Part shown: positions 7,259-15,473 of the stretch, piece after piece
Position numbering within the stretch: the stretch's first letter is position 1
Layout: every line of letters starts with the position of its first letter
Assembly: GCF_014127105.1 (NCBI RefSeq)
Contig: NZ_CP059902.1
Coordinates: 1,149,001-1,213,000, forward strand
Reading direction: 5' to 3'
From: Devosia sp. MC521
Lineage (GTDB): Bacteria > Pseudomonadota > Alphaproteobacteria > Rhizobiales > Devosiaceae
DNA: 64,000 bases
The notes under the pieces: generated by a model
The model's database searches: none
The model's input: only the letters and a program-made list of their open reading frames with translations
What the model was told of the DNA's origin: nothing
Translations under genes and position numbers: made by a program

Positions 7259-8593
7259 ATGCTGAACATTGCCATTATCGGCGCTGGCCCCGGCGGCCTC
7301 GCACTGGCTCTGCGCTTGCAGCAGAAGGGGTTTAACCCCACGATTTATGAAGGCGCACCAGAGCTGAAGCCGCTTGGCGTTGGCGTCGACATCAAGATCT
7401 ATGGCGTCAAGGAAATCACCGAAATGGGGCTCCTTGAAGAGTTCCAGTCGATCTCGGTGGAAGCCATCGACAGCATTTTCTACACGCGCTACGGCCAGAT
7501 GATCTATGGCGAAAAGTGCGGCAAGCACATGGGCTATCCCCATGAGCAGCGCTTCGTTCATCGCGGCGATCTGCAGATGATGTTCTACCGTGCGGTCCTG
7601 GATCGTCTCGGCCCGAACTCTGTTCAGCTGGGCAAGCGTTGCACGGGCTTCGAACAGGATGAAACCGGCGTCACCATTCACTTCGAAGGTCTGGACGGCA
7701 CCAAGTCCTCGGCCCGCCACGATGTGCTCATCGGCGCCGATGGCATCAAGTCTGCTGTCCGTAACCAGCTCGTTCCCTCGTCTTCGGCCAGCCACTATTC
7801 GGGCGTTGCCATGTGGCGCGGCGTCACCGTTATGCCTCCATTCCGCAATGGCGGCACCATCCTGCACATCGGCGATCCAATCGCTCAGGGTTCGATGATC
7901 GTTTATCCGATCACCAACAATGTCGACGGCAAGGGCAACCAGCTCGTCAACTGGGTGGTCGAACAGAACGGCCAGCCAAAGTCGCTGGAAGACTGGAACC
8001 AGCGCATGGATCAGGGCGAAATCGCCCACAATTTCGACGAGTGCAAACTCGATTTCGTCAACGTGGGTGAGATCATCCGCAATGCGCGCGAAGTCTATCT
8101 GTATCCGTTGATCGACCGCGATCCTCTCGACCAATGGTCGTTTGATCGCGTCACCCTCATCGGCGACGCCGCCCACGCCATGTATCCGCGTGGTGGCAAT
8201 GGCCTGTGTCAGGCGCTGGTTGATGCCCGCGTTCTGGCTGAAAAGCTCGCTGAGATCGACAATCCCGCTGAAGCCTTCAAGGCCTATGAAGGCGTTCGCC
8301 GGGAATTCGCCAACCGTCTCGTCATTGCCAACCGCGGGGAAGGCCCCGAGGTCGTCCGTCGCATTGTCGAAGAACGCTCTGGCGGCAAGCCCTTCGACAA
8401 TATCGAGGACATTTTCCCCATCGCCGAATGCGAGAAAATCTTCCTCGAATACCACCGCATGGCCGGCATGCAGCGTCCCGACGACGCTGGCCCGCTCGGC
8501 TTCCGTGACGAGGGCTTCTTCAACGAGGATCGCGCCAAGAAGGCCGCTGTCGAAAACGACATCGCTGGCGCCAAGGGCTCGGCGCGCGCTTAA
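7259..8593 (+). CDS. FAD-dependent monooxygenase, PhzS/salicylate-hydroxylase-like
   Basis: Second flavoprotein hydroxylase of the island, 444 residues. GAGPGG at residues 8-13 binds FAD, and the GDAAHAMYPRGGNG motif is near residue 302. The long C-terminal part (VRREFANRLVIANRGEGPE, then a pattern with EDIFPIAE) resembles the flavin-dependent oxidoreductases related to PhzS rather than the shorter protein at 3284. ATG 7259 has AGAGGAGAA. It is 26 bases after the dioxygenase, so the two are probably cotranscribed; it may hydroxylate a precursor or a ring-opened or decarboxylating intermediate. Substrate unknown. Confidence 0.88.
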   Translation: MLNIAIIGAGPGGLALALRLQQKGFNPTIYEGAPELKPLGVGVDIKIYGVKEITEMGLLEEFQSISVEAIDSIFYTRYGQMIYGEKCGKHMGYPHEQRFVHRGDLQMMFYRAVLDRLGPNSVQLGKRCTGFEQDETGVTIHFEGLDGTKSSARHDVLIGADGIKSAVRNQLVPSSSASHYSGVAMWRGVTVMPPFRNGGTILHIGDPIAQGSMIVYPITNNVDGKGNQLVNWVVEQNGQPKSLEDWNQRMDQGEIAHNFDECKLDFVNVGEIIRNAREVYLYPLIDRDPLDQWSFDRVTLIGDAAHAMYPRGGNGLCQALVDARVLAEKLAEIDNPAEAFKAYEGVRREFANRLVIANRGEGPEVVRRIVEERSGGKPFDNIEDIFPIAECEKIFLEYHRMAGMQRPDDAGPLGFRDEGFFNEDRAKKAAVENDIAGAKGSARA

Positions 8594-8632
8594 CGCGCGC
8601 CCTCCCGCCGTAGAGATTTGAAAGGACTACCC

Positions 8633-9676
8633 ATGACCGTTATCGACGCCAATATGCACTGGCTGCCAGACACGCTCTTCACCGATGAGAGCCTGCGTGA
8701 TCTGATGATGAGCTGCATTCCACGCCAGCACGGCATCCACGTTTCGATGGTGCCAGTCGAAGGCAAGGACATTCGCCAGATCATCATCGAAGAGCCAAAG
8801 GGCGTAGTGAACATCAACTACGCTGAAGGTCAGTACAACATTGAAAGCCAGCTGGCGGACATGGACAAGGCTGGCATCGACCAGGCTGTGTTCCGTATTC
8901 CAGTGTGGCAGGAATGGCTGAACCTTGAAGCCTCCAAGCGCCTCAACGATGGCCTTGCCGAATACATCTCGCGCTCCAATGGCCGCTTCACCGCGCTGGC
9001 GGTTTGCCCACCTTGGGGTTCCAAGGACATGATCCGCGAAGTCGAACGTTGCGTCGACGATCTCGGCTTCAAGGGCGTTCAGCTCGCTTGTAAGTATGGC
9101 AACATCTACCTCGATGACGAAGCCTTCTTCCCATACTTCGAATTCCTCAACGACCGTAAGCTGCCAGCAGTTGTGCACCACACCCCGCTGCCAGTCGATC
9201 ACGGCTCGATCCTGACCTTCAACAACATGCGTCGCCAGTACGGTCGGTCGATCGCACAGGGCACCGCTATCGGTCGCGAACTCTTCTCGGGTCTGTTCGA
9301 TCGCTTCCCAGAGCTGCGCCTGTCGCACTCCATGCTCGGCGGTGGTTTCTTCGCTTTCGTCGACATGCTGGTACCAAAGCCAAAGCACACCTATGGCGAT
9401 GCTGTTGATCGTTTCGACACCGGTCGTTCCGATCTGCGCGCCCAGCTGCGCAAGAACCTCTTCTTCGATATCTCGGGTGCACCGCAGTGGGGCAAGGCCC
9501 AGCTTGAATGCGCTATCGAAGTGCTTGGCGAAGACAACATTCTGTACGGCGGTTCCTACCCGATCCGTAAGGACTGGTTCTTCGACGGCGTTCCAACCGT
9601 CAATGGTCTGAACGTTTCTGACGAGATCAAGACCAAGGTTCTGTCGGGCAACGCCAAGAAGCTCTTCAATATCTGA
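8633..9676 (+). CDS. Amidohydrolase-2 (ACMSD-like) family protein with altered metal site
   Basis: TIM-barrel protein of 347 residues in the family of ACMS decarboxylase, resorcylate decarboxylases and 4-oxalomesaconate hydratase. The usual first-strand HxH is N7-M-H9, the later barrel histidines are H182/H183 and H232, and the final-strand Asp of the common GxDYP motif is replaced by serine (GGSYP, S308). Two metal-site positions are thus changed, so either the metal coordination differs or the catalysis does. ATG 8633 follows AAAGGA. Its place between a monooxygenase and an aldehyde dehydrogenase suggests decarboxylation, hydrolysis or hydration of a ring-cleavage product, which is inference. 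Confidence 0.85.
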   Translation: MTVIDANMHWLPDTLFTDESLRDLMMSCIPRQHGIHVSMVPVEGKDIRQIIIEEPKGVVNINYAEGQYNIESQLADMDKAGIDQAVFRIPVWQEWLNLEASKRLNDGLAEYISRSNGRFTALAVCPPWGSKDMIREVERCVDDLGFKGVQLACKYGNIYLDDEAFFPYFEFLNDRKLPAVVHHTPLPVDHGSILTFNNMRRQYGRSIAQGTAIGRELFSGLFDRFPELRLSHSMLGGGFFAFVDMLVPKPKHTYGDAVDRFDTGRSDLRAQLRKNLFFDISGAPQWGKAQLECAIEVLGEDNILYGGSYPIRKDWFFDGVPTVNGLNVSDEIKTKVLSGNAKKLFNI

Positions 9677-9686
9677 TAAAAATACA

Positions 9687-9716
9687 GCCGACGCCTGCTT
9701 TTGGGCGGGCGTCGGC
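9687..9716 (+). terminator. Intercistronic hairpin after the amidohydrolase gene
   Basis: Stem GCCGACGCC / GGCGTCGGC with a 12-base loop, followed only by GTTATGTTTT. The weak T-tract suggests partial attenuation or mRNA processing within the operon rather than full termination. Confidence 0.5.
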
Positions 9717-9764
9717 GTTATGTTTTCCTTTGGAAACACGAAACACCTCCCAAAGGAGCGGGAT

Positions 9765-11219
9765 ATGACCCTGAAAGATCCGAGCCTTTTCCGTCAGGCT
9801 GCCCTTGTTGGCGACCGTTGGATTGAAGGCACAGCCGAAAACGGCTCTCCGGTAAATAACCCCGCCACCGGGGAAATCATTGGCTACACGCCAAAGCTGG
9901 GCGTTGCCGAAACGCGCGAGGCTATTCTTGCCGCCGAAAAGGCGCAGAAGGCTTGGGCCGCACGCACCGCCAAAGACCGCTCGAACATATTGCGCAAGTG
10001 GTTCGACCTGATGATCGCCAATAAGGAAGATCTCGGGGCGATCCTGACCATGGAGCAGGGCAAGCCGCTTGCTGAAGCCATTGGCGAAATCACCTATGGC
10101 GCAAGCTTTATTGAATGGTTCGCCGAAGAGGCGCGCCGCGTCTATGGCGATCTCATTCCCGGCCACCGTCCCGATGCGCGCATCATGGTGATGAAGCAGC
10201 CTATCGGCGTGGTCGCTGCCATTACCCCATGGAATTTCCCCAATGCCATGATCACCCGCAAGGCGGGTCCGGCATTGGCCGCTGGCTGCGCTATGGTGCT
10301 CAAGCCCGCAGCCCAAACCCCATTCTCCGCCATTGCACTCGCCGTTTTGGCTGAGCGGGCAGGGCTGCCATCTGGCCTATTCTCGGTCATCACCGGCTCC
10401 TCGCGCGAAATTGGCGGCGAACTCACCGCCAGCCCCATCGTGCGCAAGCTCACCTTCACCGGCTCCACCGAAGTCGGCGCTGAACTCTATAAGCAAAGCG
10501 CCCCGACGATTAAAAAGCTCGGCCTCGAGCTGGGCGGCAATGCTCCCTTCATCGTCTTTGACGATGCTGATGTGGACGCCGCCATCGAAGGCGCATTGAT
10601 CGCTAAATTCCGTAACAACGGACAAACCTGCGTCTGCGCCAACCGCATCTATGTGCAGGATGGTGTCTACGAAGAATTCGCCGAAAAGCTCGCCAAGGCG
10701 GTGGGTGGTCTCAAGGTCGGCAATGGCTTTGACGAAGGCGTCAATCTTGGCCCGCTGATTGACGAAAAAGCCATGGCCAAGGTCGATGAACACGTCTCTG
10801 ACGCGGTCAGCAAGGGCGCTCGCCTCCTCCAGGGCGGCAAGGCCCATAAGCTTGGCGGCACCTTCTATGAACCCACCGTCATCGCCGATGTGACGCAGGA
10901 CATGGCCGTTGCCCGCGAAGAAACTTTTGGACCACTGGCCCCGATCTTCCGCTTCACCGACGAGGCCGATGTCATCCATCAGGCCAATGACACCGAGTTT
11001 GGTCTGGCGTCCTATTTCTACGCCCGCGATCTCTCGCGCGTCTTCCGCGTCGCTGAAGCGCTCGAATACGGCATGGTCGGGGTTAACACCGGCCTTGTCT
11101 CCACCGCCGAAGCGCCCTTTGGCGGGGTTAAGGCATCCGGCCTTGGCCGCGAAGGCTCGCGCTACGGCATCGATGACTTTGTTGAGATTAAATACGTCTG
11201 CTTGGGCGGCATCGCCTAA
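9765..11219 (+). CDS. gabD: NAD(P)-dependent succinate-semialdehyde dehydrogenase-type aldehyde dehydrogenase
   Basis: Aldehyde dehydrogenase of 484 residues, GabD-like throughout (ITPWNFPNAMITRK, FTGSTEVG, LELGGNAPFIVFDDAD). The catalytic cysteine is in NNGQTCVCANR and the general base Glu is in the LELGG motif. It would oxidise succinic semialdehyde to succinate, which is exactly the product of the HpaI aldolase encoded downstream. Alternatively it could fill the missing HpaE role (5-carboxymethyl-2-hydroxymuconate semialdehyde dehydrogenase), since no HpaE is seen. ATG 9765 follows AAAGGAGCGG. The upstream spacer carries a hairpin. Confidence 0.9.
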   Translation: MTLKDPSLFRQAALVGDRWIEGTAENGSPVNNPATGEIIGYTPKLGVAETREAILAAEKAQKAWAARTAKDRSNILRKWFDLMIANKEDLGAILTMEQGKPLAEAIGEITYGASFIEWFAEEARRVYGDLIPGHRPDARIMVMKQPIGVVAAITPWNFPNAMITRKAGPALAAGCAMVLKPAAQTPFSAIALAVLAERAGLPSGLFSVITGSSREIGGELTASPIVRKLTFTGSTEVGAELYKQSAPTIKKLGLELGGNAPFIVFDDADVDAAIEGALIAKFRNNGQTCVCANRIYVQDGVYEEFAEKLAKAVGGLKVGNGFDEGVNLGPLIDEKAMAKVDEHVSDAVSKGARLLQGGKAHKLGGTFYEPTVIADVTQDMAVAREETFGPLAPIFRFTDEADVIHQANDTEFGLASYFYARDLSRVFRVAEALEYGMVGVNTGLVSTAEAPFGGVKASGLGREGSRYGIDDFVEIKYVCLGGIA

Positions 11220-11244
11220 GCCTATACTTCCCAGGGGGGACCCG

Positions 11245-12114
11245 ATGAGGCCGAAATTTGCCAGCTTTGTAACACCAGAGGGGGCGTCTTTCGGCCTCGT
11301 CAGAGATGACGGTGTCGTCGATATTGGTCGTCGTGACCAGCGCTATGCTTCGCTCAAAGCCGTTGTCGAGGCGGGAGCTCTGTCCTCCCTCGCAACCCAA
11401 TATGCCGATACGCCTGTCGACCACGCGCTCGACGCGATCACCTATTCCATCCCGCTCGCCGATCCGGAAAAGATCATCTGCGTCGGCGTCAATTTCCCAG
11501 ATCGCAACGAAGAGTACAAAGATGGGCAGGACAGTAAGCCCAACCCGTCGCTGTTCATCCGCTTCCCGCGCAGCTTTACGGGGCACGGCCAGCCGCTCAT
11601 CCGCCCGCCCGAAAGTGTTCAGCTCGATTACGAAGGCGAAATCGCTATCATCATTGGCAAAGCGGGCCGCCGTATCGCTGAGGCAGACGCTTACGATCAC
11701 ATCGCCGCACTAACCCTTTGCAACGAAGGTACGCTGCGCGATTGGGTCCGCCACGCCAAGTTCAACGTCACCCAAGGCAAGAACTTTGACAATTCCGGCG
11801 CTATCGGCCCATGGCTTGTCCCCTTCGAGAACGCCGACCAGCTTGCAGACGTTCGCCTGACCACCAAGGTCAATGGCGAACTCCGTCAGGAAGATCGCAC
11901 CAGCCGCATGATCTTCACCTTCCGCAAGATCATCGCCTACATCTCGACCTTCACCACACTCGTACCCGGCGACATCATCGTCTGCGGCACGCCCACTGGC
12001 GCCGGCGCACGCTTTGATCCCCCGATCTGGCTCAAGCCCGGCGACACTATCGAGGTCGAAGCCGAAGGCATCGGCCTGCTCCGCAACACAGTTGCCGATG
12101 AGGTATTTCCATGA
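11245..12114 (+). CDS. Fumarylacetoacetate hydrolase (FAH) family protein, HpaG-like
   Basis: FAH-fold enzyme of 289 residues. Family members are Mg-dependent C-C hydrolases, decarboxylases or isomerases. Diagnostic stretches are ICVGVNFPDRNEEY, DYEGEIAIIIGK (the acidic ExE metal ligands) and the end motif GDIIVCGTPTGAG. In context it would act as the decarboxylase/isomerase (HpaG step) that supplies HpaH; a second FAH gene at 19120 could provide the other half. ATG 11245 has an adjacent GGGGGGA site, and the stop overlaps the hpaH start by four bases. Confidence 0.88.
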   Translation: MRPKFASFVTPEGASFGLVRDDGVVDIGRRDQRYASLKAVVEAGALSSLATQYADTPVDHALDAITYSIPLADPEKIICVGVNFPDRNEEYKDGQDSKPNPSLFIRFPRSFTGHGQPLIRPPESVQLDYEGEIAIIIGKAGRRIAEADAYDHIAALTLCNEGTLRDWVRHAKFNVTQGKNFDNSGAIGPWLVPFENADQLADVRLTTKVNGELRQEDRTSRMIFTFRKIIAYISTFTTLVPGDIIVCGTPTGAGARFDPPIWLKPGDTIEVEAEGIGLLRNTVADEVFP

Positions 12115-12914
12115 TGAACACGGCAGACGTCATCGACGCCGCTCAGTCGCTTGATGGGGCCGAAAAGTCCCGCCAGCAGATCGGCCTTTTGTCCCTAAAA
12201 TACCCCGACATGACCATGGACGACGCCTATGCCGTCCAGGCCGAATGGGTGAAGCAAAAGATCGCCGCTGGCCGCAAGGTGATTGGCTGGAAGATCGGCC
12301 TCACCTCAAAGGCCATGCAATACGCGCTGAACATCGACATCCCGGATTCCGGCGTGCTGTTCGACGATATGCTCTTTGAAGACGGCGCGACCATCCCGCC
12401 AGATCGTTTCATCCAGCCGCGCATCGAAGCCGAAATCGCCTTCATCATGAAGTCCGATTTGTCCGGCCCCAATGTCTCGACCTTCGACGTTCTCAACGCC
12501 ACCGATTACATTACCCCGGCGCTCGAAATCCTCGACACCCGCATTCTGCGCGTCGATCCGCAGACCAAGAAAACCCGTACCATTGTCGATACCATTTCCG
12601 ACAATGCCGCCAACGCGGGCATCGTTCTCGGCGGCCGCGCCATGCGTCCCAATGAGGTCGATATGCGCTGGATGGGTGCGATTGTCTCGCGCAATGCCGA
12701 GGTCGAAGAAACCGGCCTTGGGGCAGGGGTTCTCAATCACCCCGCGCGCGGCATCGCCTGGCTGGCCAATCGCCTGCACCAATATGGCGACAGAATTTCC
12801 GCCGGCGAGATCGTGCTCGCAGGCTCCTTCATTCGCCCCGTCGAAGCGCGCCACGGCGACACCATCACCAGCGATTACGGTCCATTTGGCACCGTCAGCT
12901 GCCACTTCAAATAA
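12111..12914 (+). CDS. hpaH: 2-oxo-hept-4-ene-1,7-dioate hydratase
   Basis: Hydratase of 267 residues in the 2-oxopent-4-enoate hydratase superfamily. Recognised from [37 protein letters not shown] (metal ligands within the ExE pattern), [13 protein letters not shown] and the ending GTVSCHFK. It adds water to the unsaturated dioate, giving 4-hydroxy-2-oxoheptanedioate for HpaI. ATG 12111 overlaps the FAH stop by four bases (translational coupling); a second ATG immediately follows. Length and motifs fit HpaH closely rather than MhpD. Confidence 0.92.
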   Translation: MMNTADVIDAAQSLDGAEKSRQQIGLLSLKYPDMTMDDAYAVQAEWVKQKIAAGRKVIGWKIGLTSKAMQYALNIDIPDSGVLFDDMLFEDGATIPPDRFIQPRIEAEIAFIMKSDLSGPNVSTFDVLNATDYITPALEILDTRILRVDPQTKKTRTIVDTISDNAANAGIVLGGRAMRPNEVDMRWMGAIVSRNAEVEETGLGAGVLNHPARGIAWLANRLHQYGDRISAGEIVLAGSFIRPVEARHGDTITSDYGPFGTVSCHFK

Positions 12915-12922
12915 GGCGCGCC

Positions 12923-13732
12923 ATGCCAGCACCCATCAATAAATTTAAGCAGAACATCCGCTTAGGCAATCCGCAGATCGGCCTCTGGGCCGCTCTCGCC
13001 AATCCCTACACCACCGAAATCCTCGGCGGTGCTGGCTATGATTGGTTGCTCTTGGATGCCGAGCACGCGCCCAACGATCTGCCGGTTCTTATGGCGCAAT
13101 TGCAGGCTCTGAGCGCATCGCCCAGCCACGCCATTATTCGCCCACCGATCGGGGAAACCTGGGTCATCAAGCAGCTTCTCGATATTGGCGCGCAGACCCT
13201 GCTCCTGCCCATGGTCGAGAGCGCTGCCCAGACCGCTGAACTGGCCCGCGCCATGCGCTACCCACCCTTTGGCGTGCGTGGCGTTGGCGCGGCCTTGGCC
13301 CGCGCATCCAATTTCAATCGCATCCCCGATTATCTGCAGACTGCCAATGATCAGGTCTGCCTTCTCGTCCAGCTCGAAAGCCAAAAGGGCATCGCCGCGC
13401 TCGATGAAATCGCGGCTGTCGACGGCGTCGATGGCGTTTTCATCGGCCCGTCTGATCTCGCCGCTGACATGGGCTTTTTAGGCAAATCCGGCGCGCCGGA
13501 AGTGCAAGCCGTGGTCGAAGCCGCAATTCTGCGCCTCGTGAAACTCGGCAAGCCAGCGGGCATTCTCATCGGCGATCAGGCTCTCGCCCGCCGCTATCTC
13601 GAACTCGGCGCTACATTCGTTGCCATCGGCAATGACGTCACCCTGTTCTCGACCGCCGCCTCAAAGCTGCTCAGCGAGTTCAAAGCCGGAGCGCCCATCG
13701 TCTCCGCAGGCTCCAAAGACCCTTACGGCTAA
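12923..13732 (+). CDS. hpaI: 4-hydroxy-2-oxoheptanedioate aldolase
   Basis: Class II pyruvate-dependent aldolase of 269 residues (HpcH/HpaI family) that splits 4-hydroxy-2-oxoheptanedioate into pyruvate and succinic semialdehyde. LGNPQIGLWAALANPYTTEI, DWLLLDAEHAP, LLPMVES and the metal-binding pattern VQLES / FIGPSDLAADMG are all standard. The start is nine bases after hpaH. A strong terminator follows, marking the end of the ring-cleavage operon. The succinic semialdehyde would be consumed by the aldehyde dehydrogenase at 9765. Confidence 0.93.
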   Translation: MPAPINKFKQNIRLGNPQIGLWAALANPYTTEILGGAGYDWLLLDAEHAPNDLPVLMAQLQALSASPSHAIIRPPIGETWVIKQLLDIGAQTLLLPMVESAAQTAELARAMRYPPFGVRGVGAALARASNFNRIPDYLQTANDQVCLLVQLESQKGIAALDEIAAVDGVDGVFIGPSDLAADMGFLGKSGAPEVQAVVEAAILRLVKLGKPAGILIGDQALARRYLELGATFVAIGNDVTLFSTAASKLLSEFKAGAPIVSAGSKDPYG

Positions 13733-13753
13733 GGCGAGCACTCCAAATGCAAA

Positions 13754-13779
13754 AGGCCTCCAACGGGAGGCCTTTTTCT
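13754..13779 (+). terminator. Rho-independent terminator after hpaI
   Basis: Perfect eight-base stem AGGCCTCC-AACG-GGAGGCCT followed by TTTTTCTTT, about 20 bases downstream of the hpaI stop. Confidence 0.9.
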
Positions 13780-13804
13780 TTGTTGAAATGACTACTTCCC
13801 CCAC

Positions 13805-13883
13805 CGTCATTGCCGGGCTTGTCCCGACAATCCAGTCAAACTTAGCGCCGCACTGGATCACCGGGACAAGCCCAGTGATGACG
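13805..13883. repeat. Palindromic REP-like intergenic element
   Basis: Left arm CGTCATTGCCGGGCTTGTCC, right arm its near-complement ending CAGTGATGACG, enclosing CCAG / CTGG pairs, 79 bases in total. This matches the general form of intergenic palindromes abundant in Hyphomicrobiales. No coding potential of its own. Confidence 0.7.
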
Positions 13884-13949
13884 AGAGCTCGCAACCGAAT
13901 ATACCCGAAAAGTCAGCCCTGCCTGAGCATTTCTCACCAGCCCCTCGTT

Positions 13950-14006
13950 CCTTCGTCTCCCTCCCCTTTGAGGGGAGGGACTAAGGGTGGGGGTAAATCC
14001 CCCCAA
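13950..14006. repeat. CTCCCTCCC-type intergenic repeat, copy 1
   Basis: A stem (CTCCCTCCCC / GGGGAGGG) followed by a GGGTGGGGG and CCCCCC arm, repeated almost exactly 103 bases further on. These GC-rich, noncoding elements are dispersed in many alphaproteobacterial genomes. Confidence 0.65.
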
Positions 14007-14052
14007 CAGAACTCTCCTCGTGACGACAAAAATTCGTCACCAGCCCAGCGCT

Positions 14053-14111
14053 CCTTCGTCTCCCTCCCCCTTGAGGGGAGGGATTAAGGGTGGGGGATAA
14101 AATCCCCCCAA
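14053..14111. repeat. CTCCCTCCC-type intergenic repeat, copy 2
   Basis: Near-identical copy of the element at 13950-14006, starting at the same CCTTCGTCTCC border and ending six bases before the stop of the converging DUF3500 gene, so it may form that gene's 3' mRNA end. Confidence 0.65.
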
Positions 14112-14116
14112 AACGA

Positions 14117-15349
14117 CTACCCCTGTTTCGCTTCCCAAGCCCGCAGCAGCGCCCGTCCATAATCATTCCCGTTCGGAATACGGGTGATGTGGTGGATATG
14201 GAACTTGGCTGGCTGTTCATTGGTCAGCCACATGCCGGAGTGATGGTCAAATTCCAGCATGATCACCGGGCTCTGGATACGGAAATAGAACGGGTCTTCG
14301 TCCCCGTGTCCGCCGATCCAGCTCCAATAGGTTTCATCCAAATGCCTGGCAATCAGTGCCATCTGCGCCTGACGCGCCGCATCCGGAACATGCTCAATAA
14401 AGGTCTCGATCAGCTTGAGCAGTGCGGCCTGTTGTTCTGCTGAGAACTCACTGGCCCTCACCCCCTCATAGGGGATCACGCGGTTGTCCTGAAACGCCCC
14501 GCCAAGGTGGCGTTGGTCGGCGAAGTTGAACCGATCCGGCCCCATCTTTGGGTCTTCCATCAGCTCAAAAATCGTCGCGCGCTGCTTCTGCTCGGCGCTC
14601 AGCGATTGCATCAGCGCTAGGCCCTGCCGCTCTTCTTCGGTGAACAGCGCAAAGCAATTGCCATTGCCGCGATCGATCACATTGGGCTCAACGCCCATGA
14701 ACGTCGGTGAAATCACCATCTGATTGCCCACGATCAGACAGTTGAAGGCAACGTGGTGGCCATAAATATTCCAGCCCCAAGGCGCGGTAAGCGACGGCGT
14801 GCCAAACATCAGGAAGTGGAAGCTCCACTCGTTCATGATGTTGAGCAGGTCATAAATCTCGCCCAGATAGCGATTGGCCGAGAGCAGGTTCTGCACCTTG
14901 GTAAAGCCTACTTCACTCGTGCAGGCCTTAAGCAGCTCTAGGAAAGCATCGCGCGCCGCCTCCGGCATATATTCAAGCCGGACCCCATGGTCGTTGAATG
15001 GGATTTCCGGATTATACCAGCCGCGCCATTTGTCATCGTCGCTCTTGTGCGCAATTCCGACCTGATGCTCGGGCGATAGCGCTGCCAGCATCTTTTCCAT
15101 AGCCGCCACAGCAGGGGCCGGATCGAACCCCTGATCTTCCAGCGCAAACAAATCTTCAATGACCGTGCCGTCGGATGTCACGCCTTTGAACGGCTGGTTG
15201 TAGCGGCTCTGCCATTCGGCATTGAGCGCAATCGCGCGTTCCGTTTTCAGAATCGGCTGTGCGTAAACGAACGGGTCCAGCCCGTGCGCATTGGCAATTC
15301 GAGGCGTATCCAGCGCCAGCATGTAGTCGCGGAAGTTGTTGCTCGCCAT
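14117..15349 (-). CDS. DUF3500 domain-containing protein
   Basis: Cytosolic-looking protein of 410 residues with no signal peptide. The sequence has the DUF3500 signature: a central AFNCLIVGNQMVISPTFMGVEPN stretch, NGNCFALFTEEERQGL and the C-terminal DPFYFRIQSPVIMLEFDHHSG followed by KFHIHHITRIPNG, a His-rich part suggestive of metal binding. No biochemical role is established for the family. ATG 15349 has GGAGGAAAAC. The gene is divergent from a GntR regulator (15474) across a 124-base spacer containing a palindrome, and lies within the aromatic island, so a role in that pathway is a fair guess. Confidence 0.85.
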   Translation of the reverse strand: MASNNFRDYMLALDTPRIANAHGLDPFVYAQPILKTERAIALNAEWQSRYNQPFKGVTSDGTVIEDLFALEDQGFDPAPAVAAMEKMLAALSPEHQVGIAHKSDDDKWRGWYNPEIPFNDHGVRLEYMPEAARDAFLELLKACTSEVGFTKVQNLLSANRYLGEIYDLLNIMNEWSFHFLMFGTPSLTAPWGWNIYGHHVAFNCLIVGNQMVISPTFMGVEPNVIDRGNGNCFALFTEEERQGLALMQSLSAEQKQRATIFELMEDPKMGPDRFNFADQRHLGGAFQDNRVIPYEGVRASEFSAEQQAALLKLIETFIEHVPDAARQAQMALIARHLDETYWSWIGGHGDEDPFYFRIQSPVIMLEFDHHSGMWLTNEQPAKFHIHHITRIPNGNDYGRALLRAWEAKQG

Positions 15350-15407
15350 GGTTTTCCTCCCAATCTCTGCATCTAATCGATGGTCTTATACAAAATCGAT
15401 TTTTTAT

Positions 15408-15422
15408 GCAAAATAGTTTTGC
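15408..15422. promoter_or_regulatory. Palindrome in the DUF3500 / GntR divergent spacer
   Basis: GCAAAA-TAG-TTTTGC is a perfect dyad; an ATCGAT sequence also occurs twice nearby (15374-15379 and 15396-15401 region). The position between the divergent genes fits an operator of the GntR protein encoded at 15474. Confidence 0.45.
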
Positions 15423-15473
15423 TTGCATCTGATCCCATTTTAGAGGAACAAATAGACCCAATGGAGACTGCCT

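Noticed and set aside
7109..8455. A 448-codon minus-strand frame across the second flavoprotein gene
   Set aside because: Antisense shadow of a well-supported FAD monooxygenase; no ribosome site or homology.
8627..9739. A 370-codon minus-strand frame across the amidohydrolase gene
   Set aside because: Antisense shadow without domain features, while the plus strand encodes a complete operon member.
13805..14111. Possible CRISPR-like array in the hpaI-DUF3500 gap
   Set aside because: Only two direct copies plus one palindrome, no regular spacers and no cas genes; these are dispersed intergenic palindromes.
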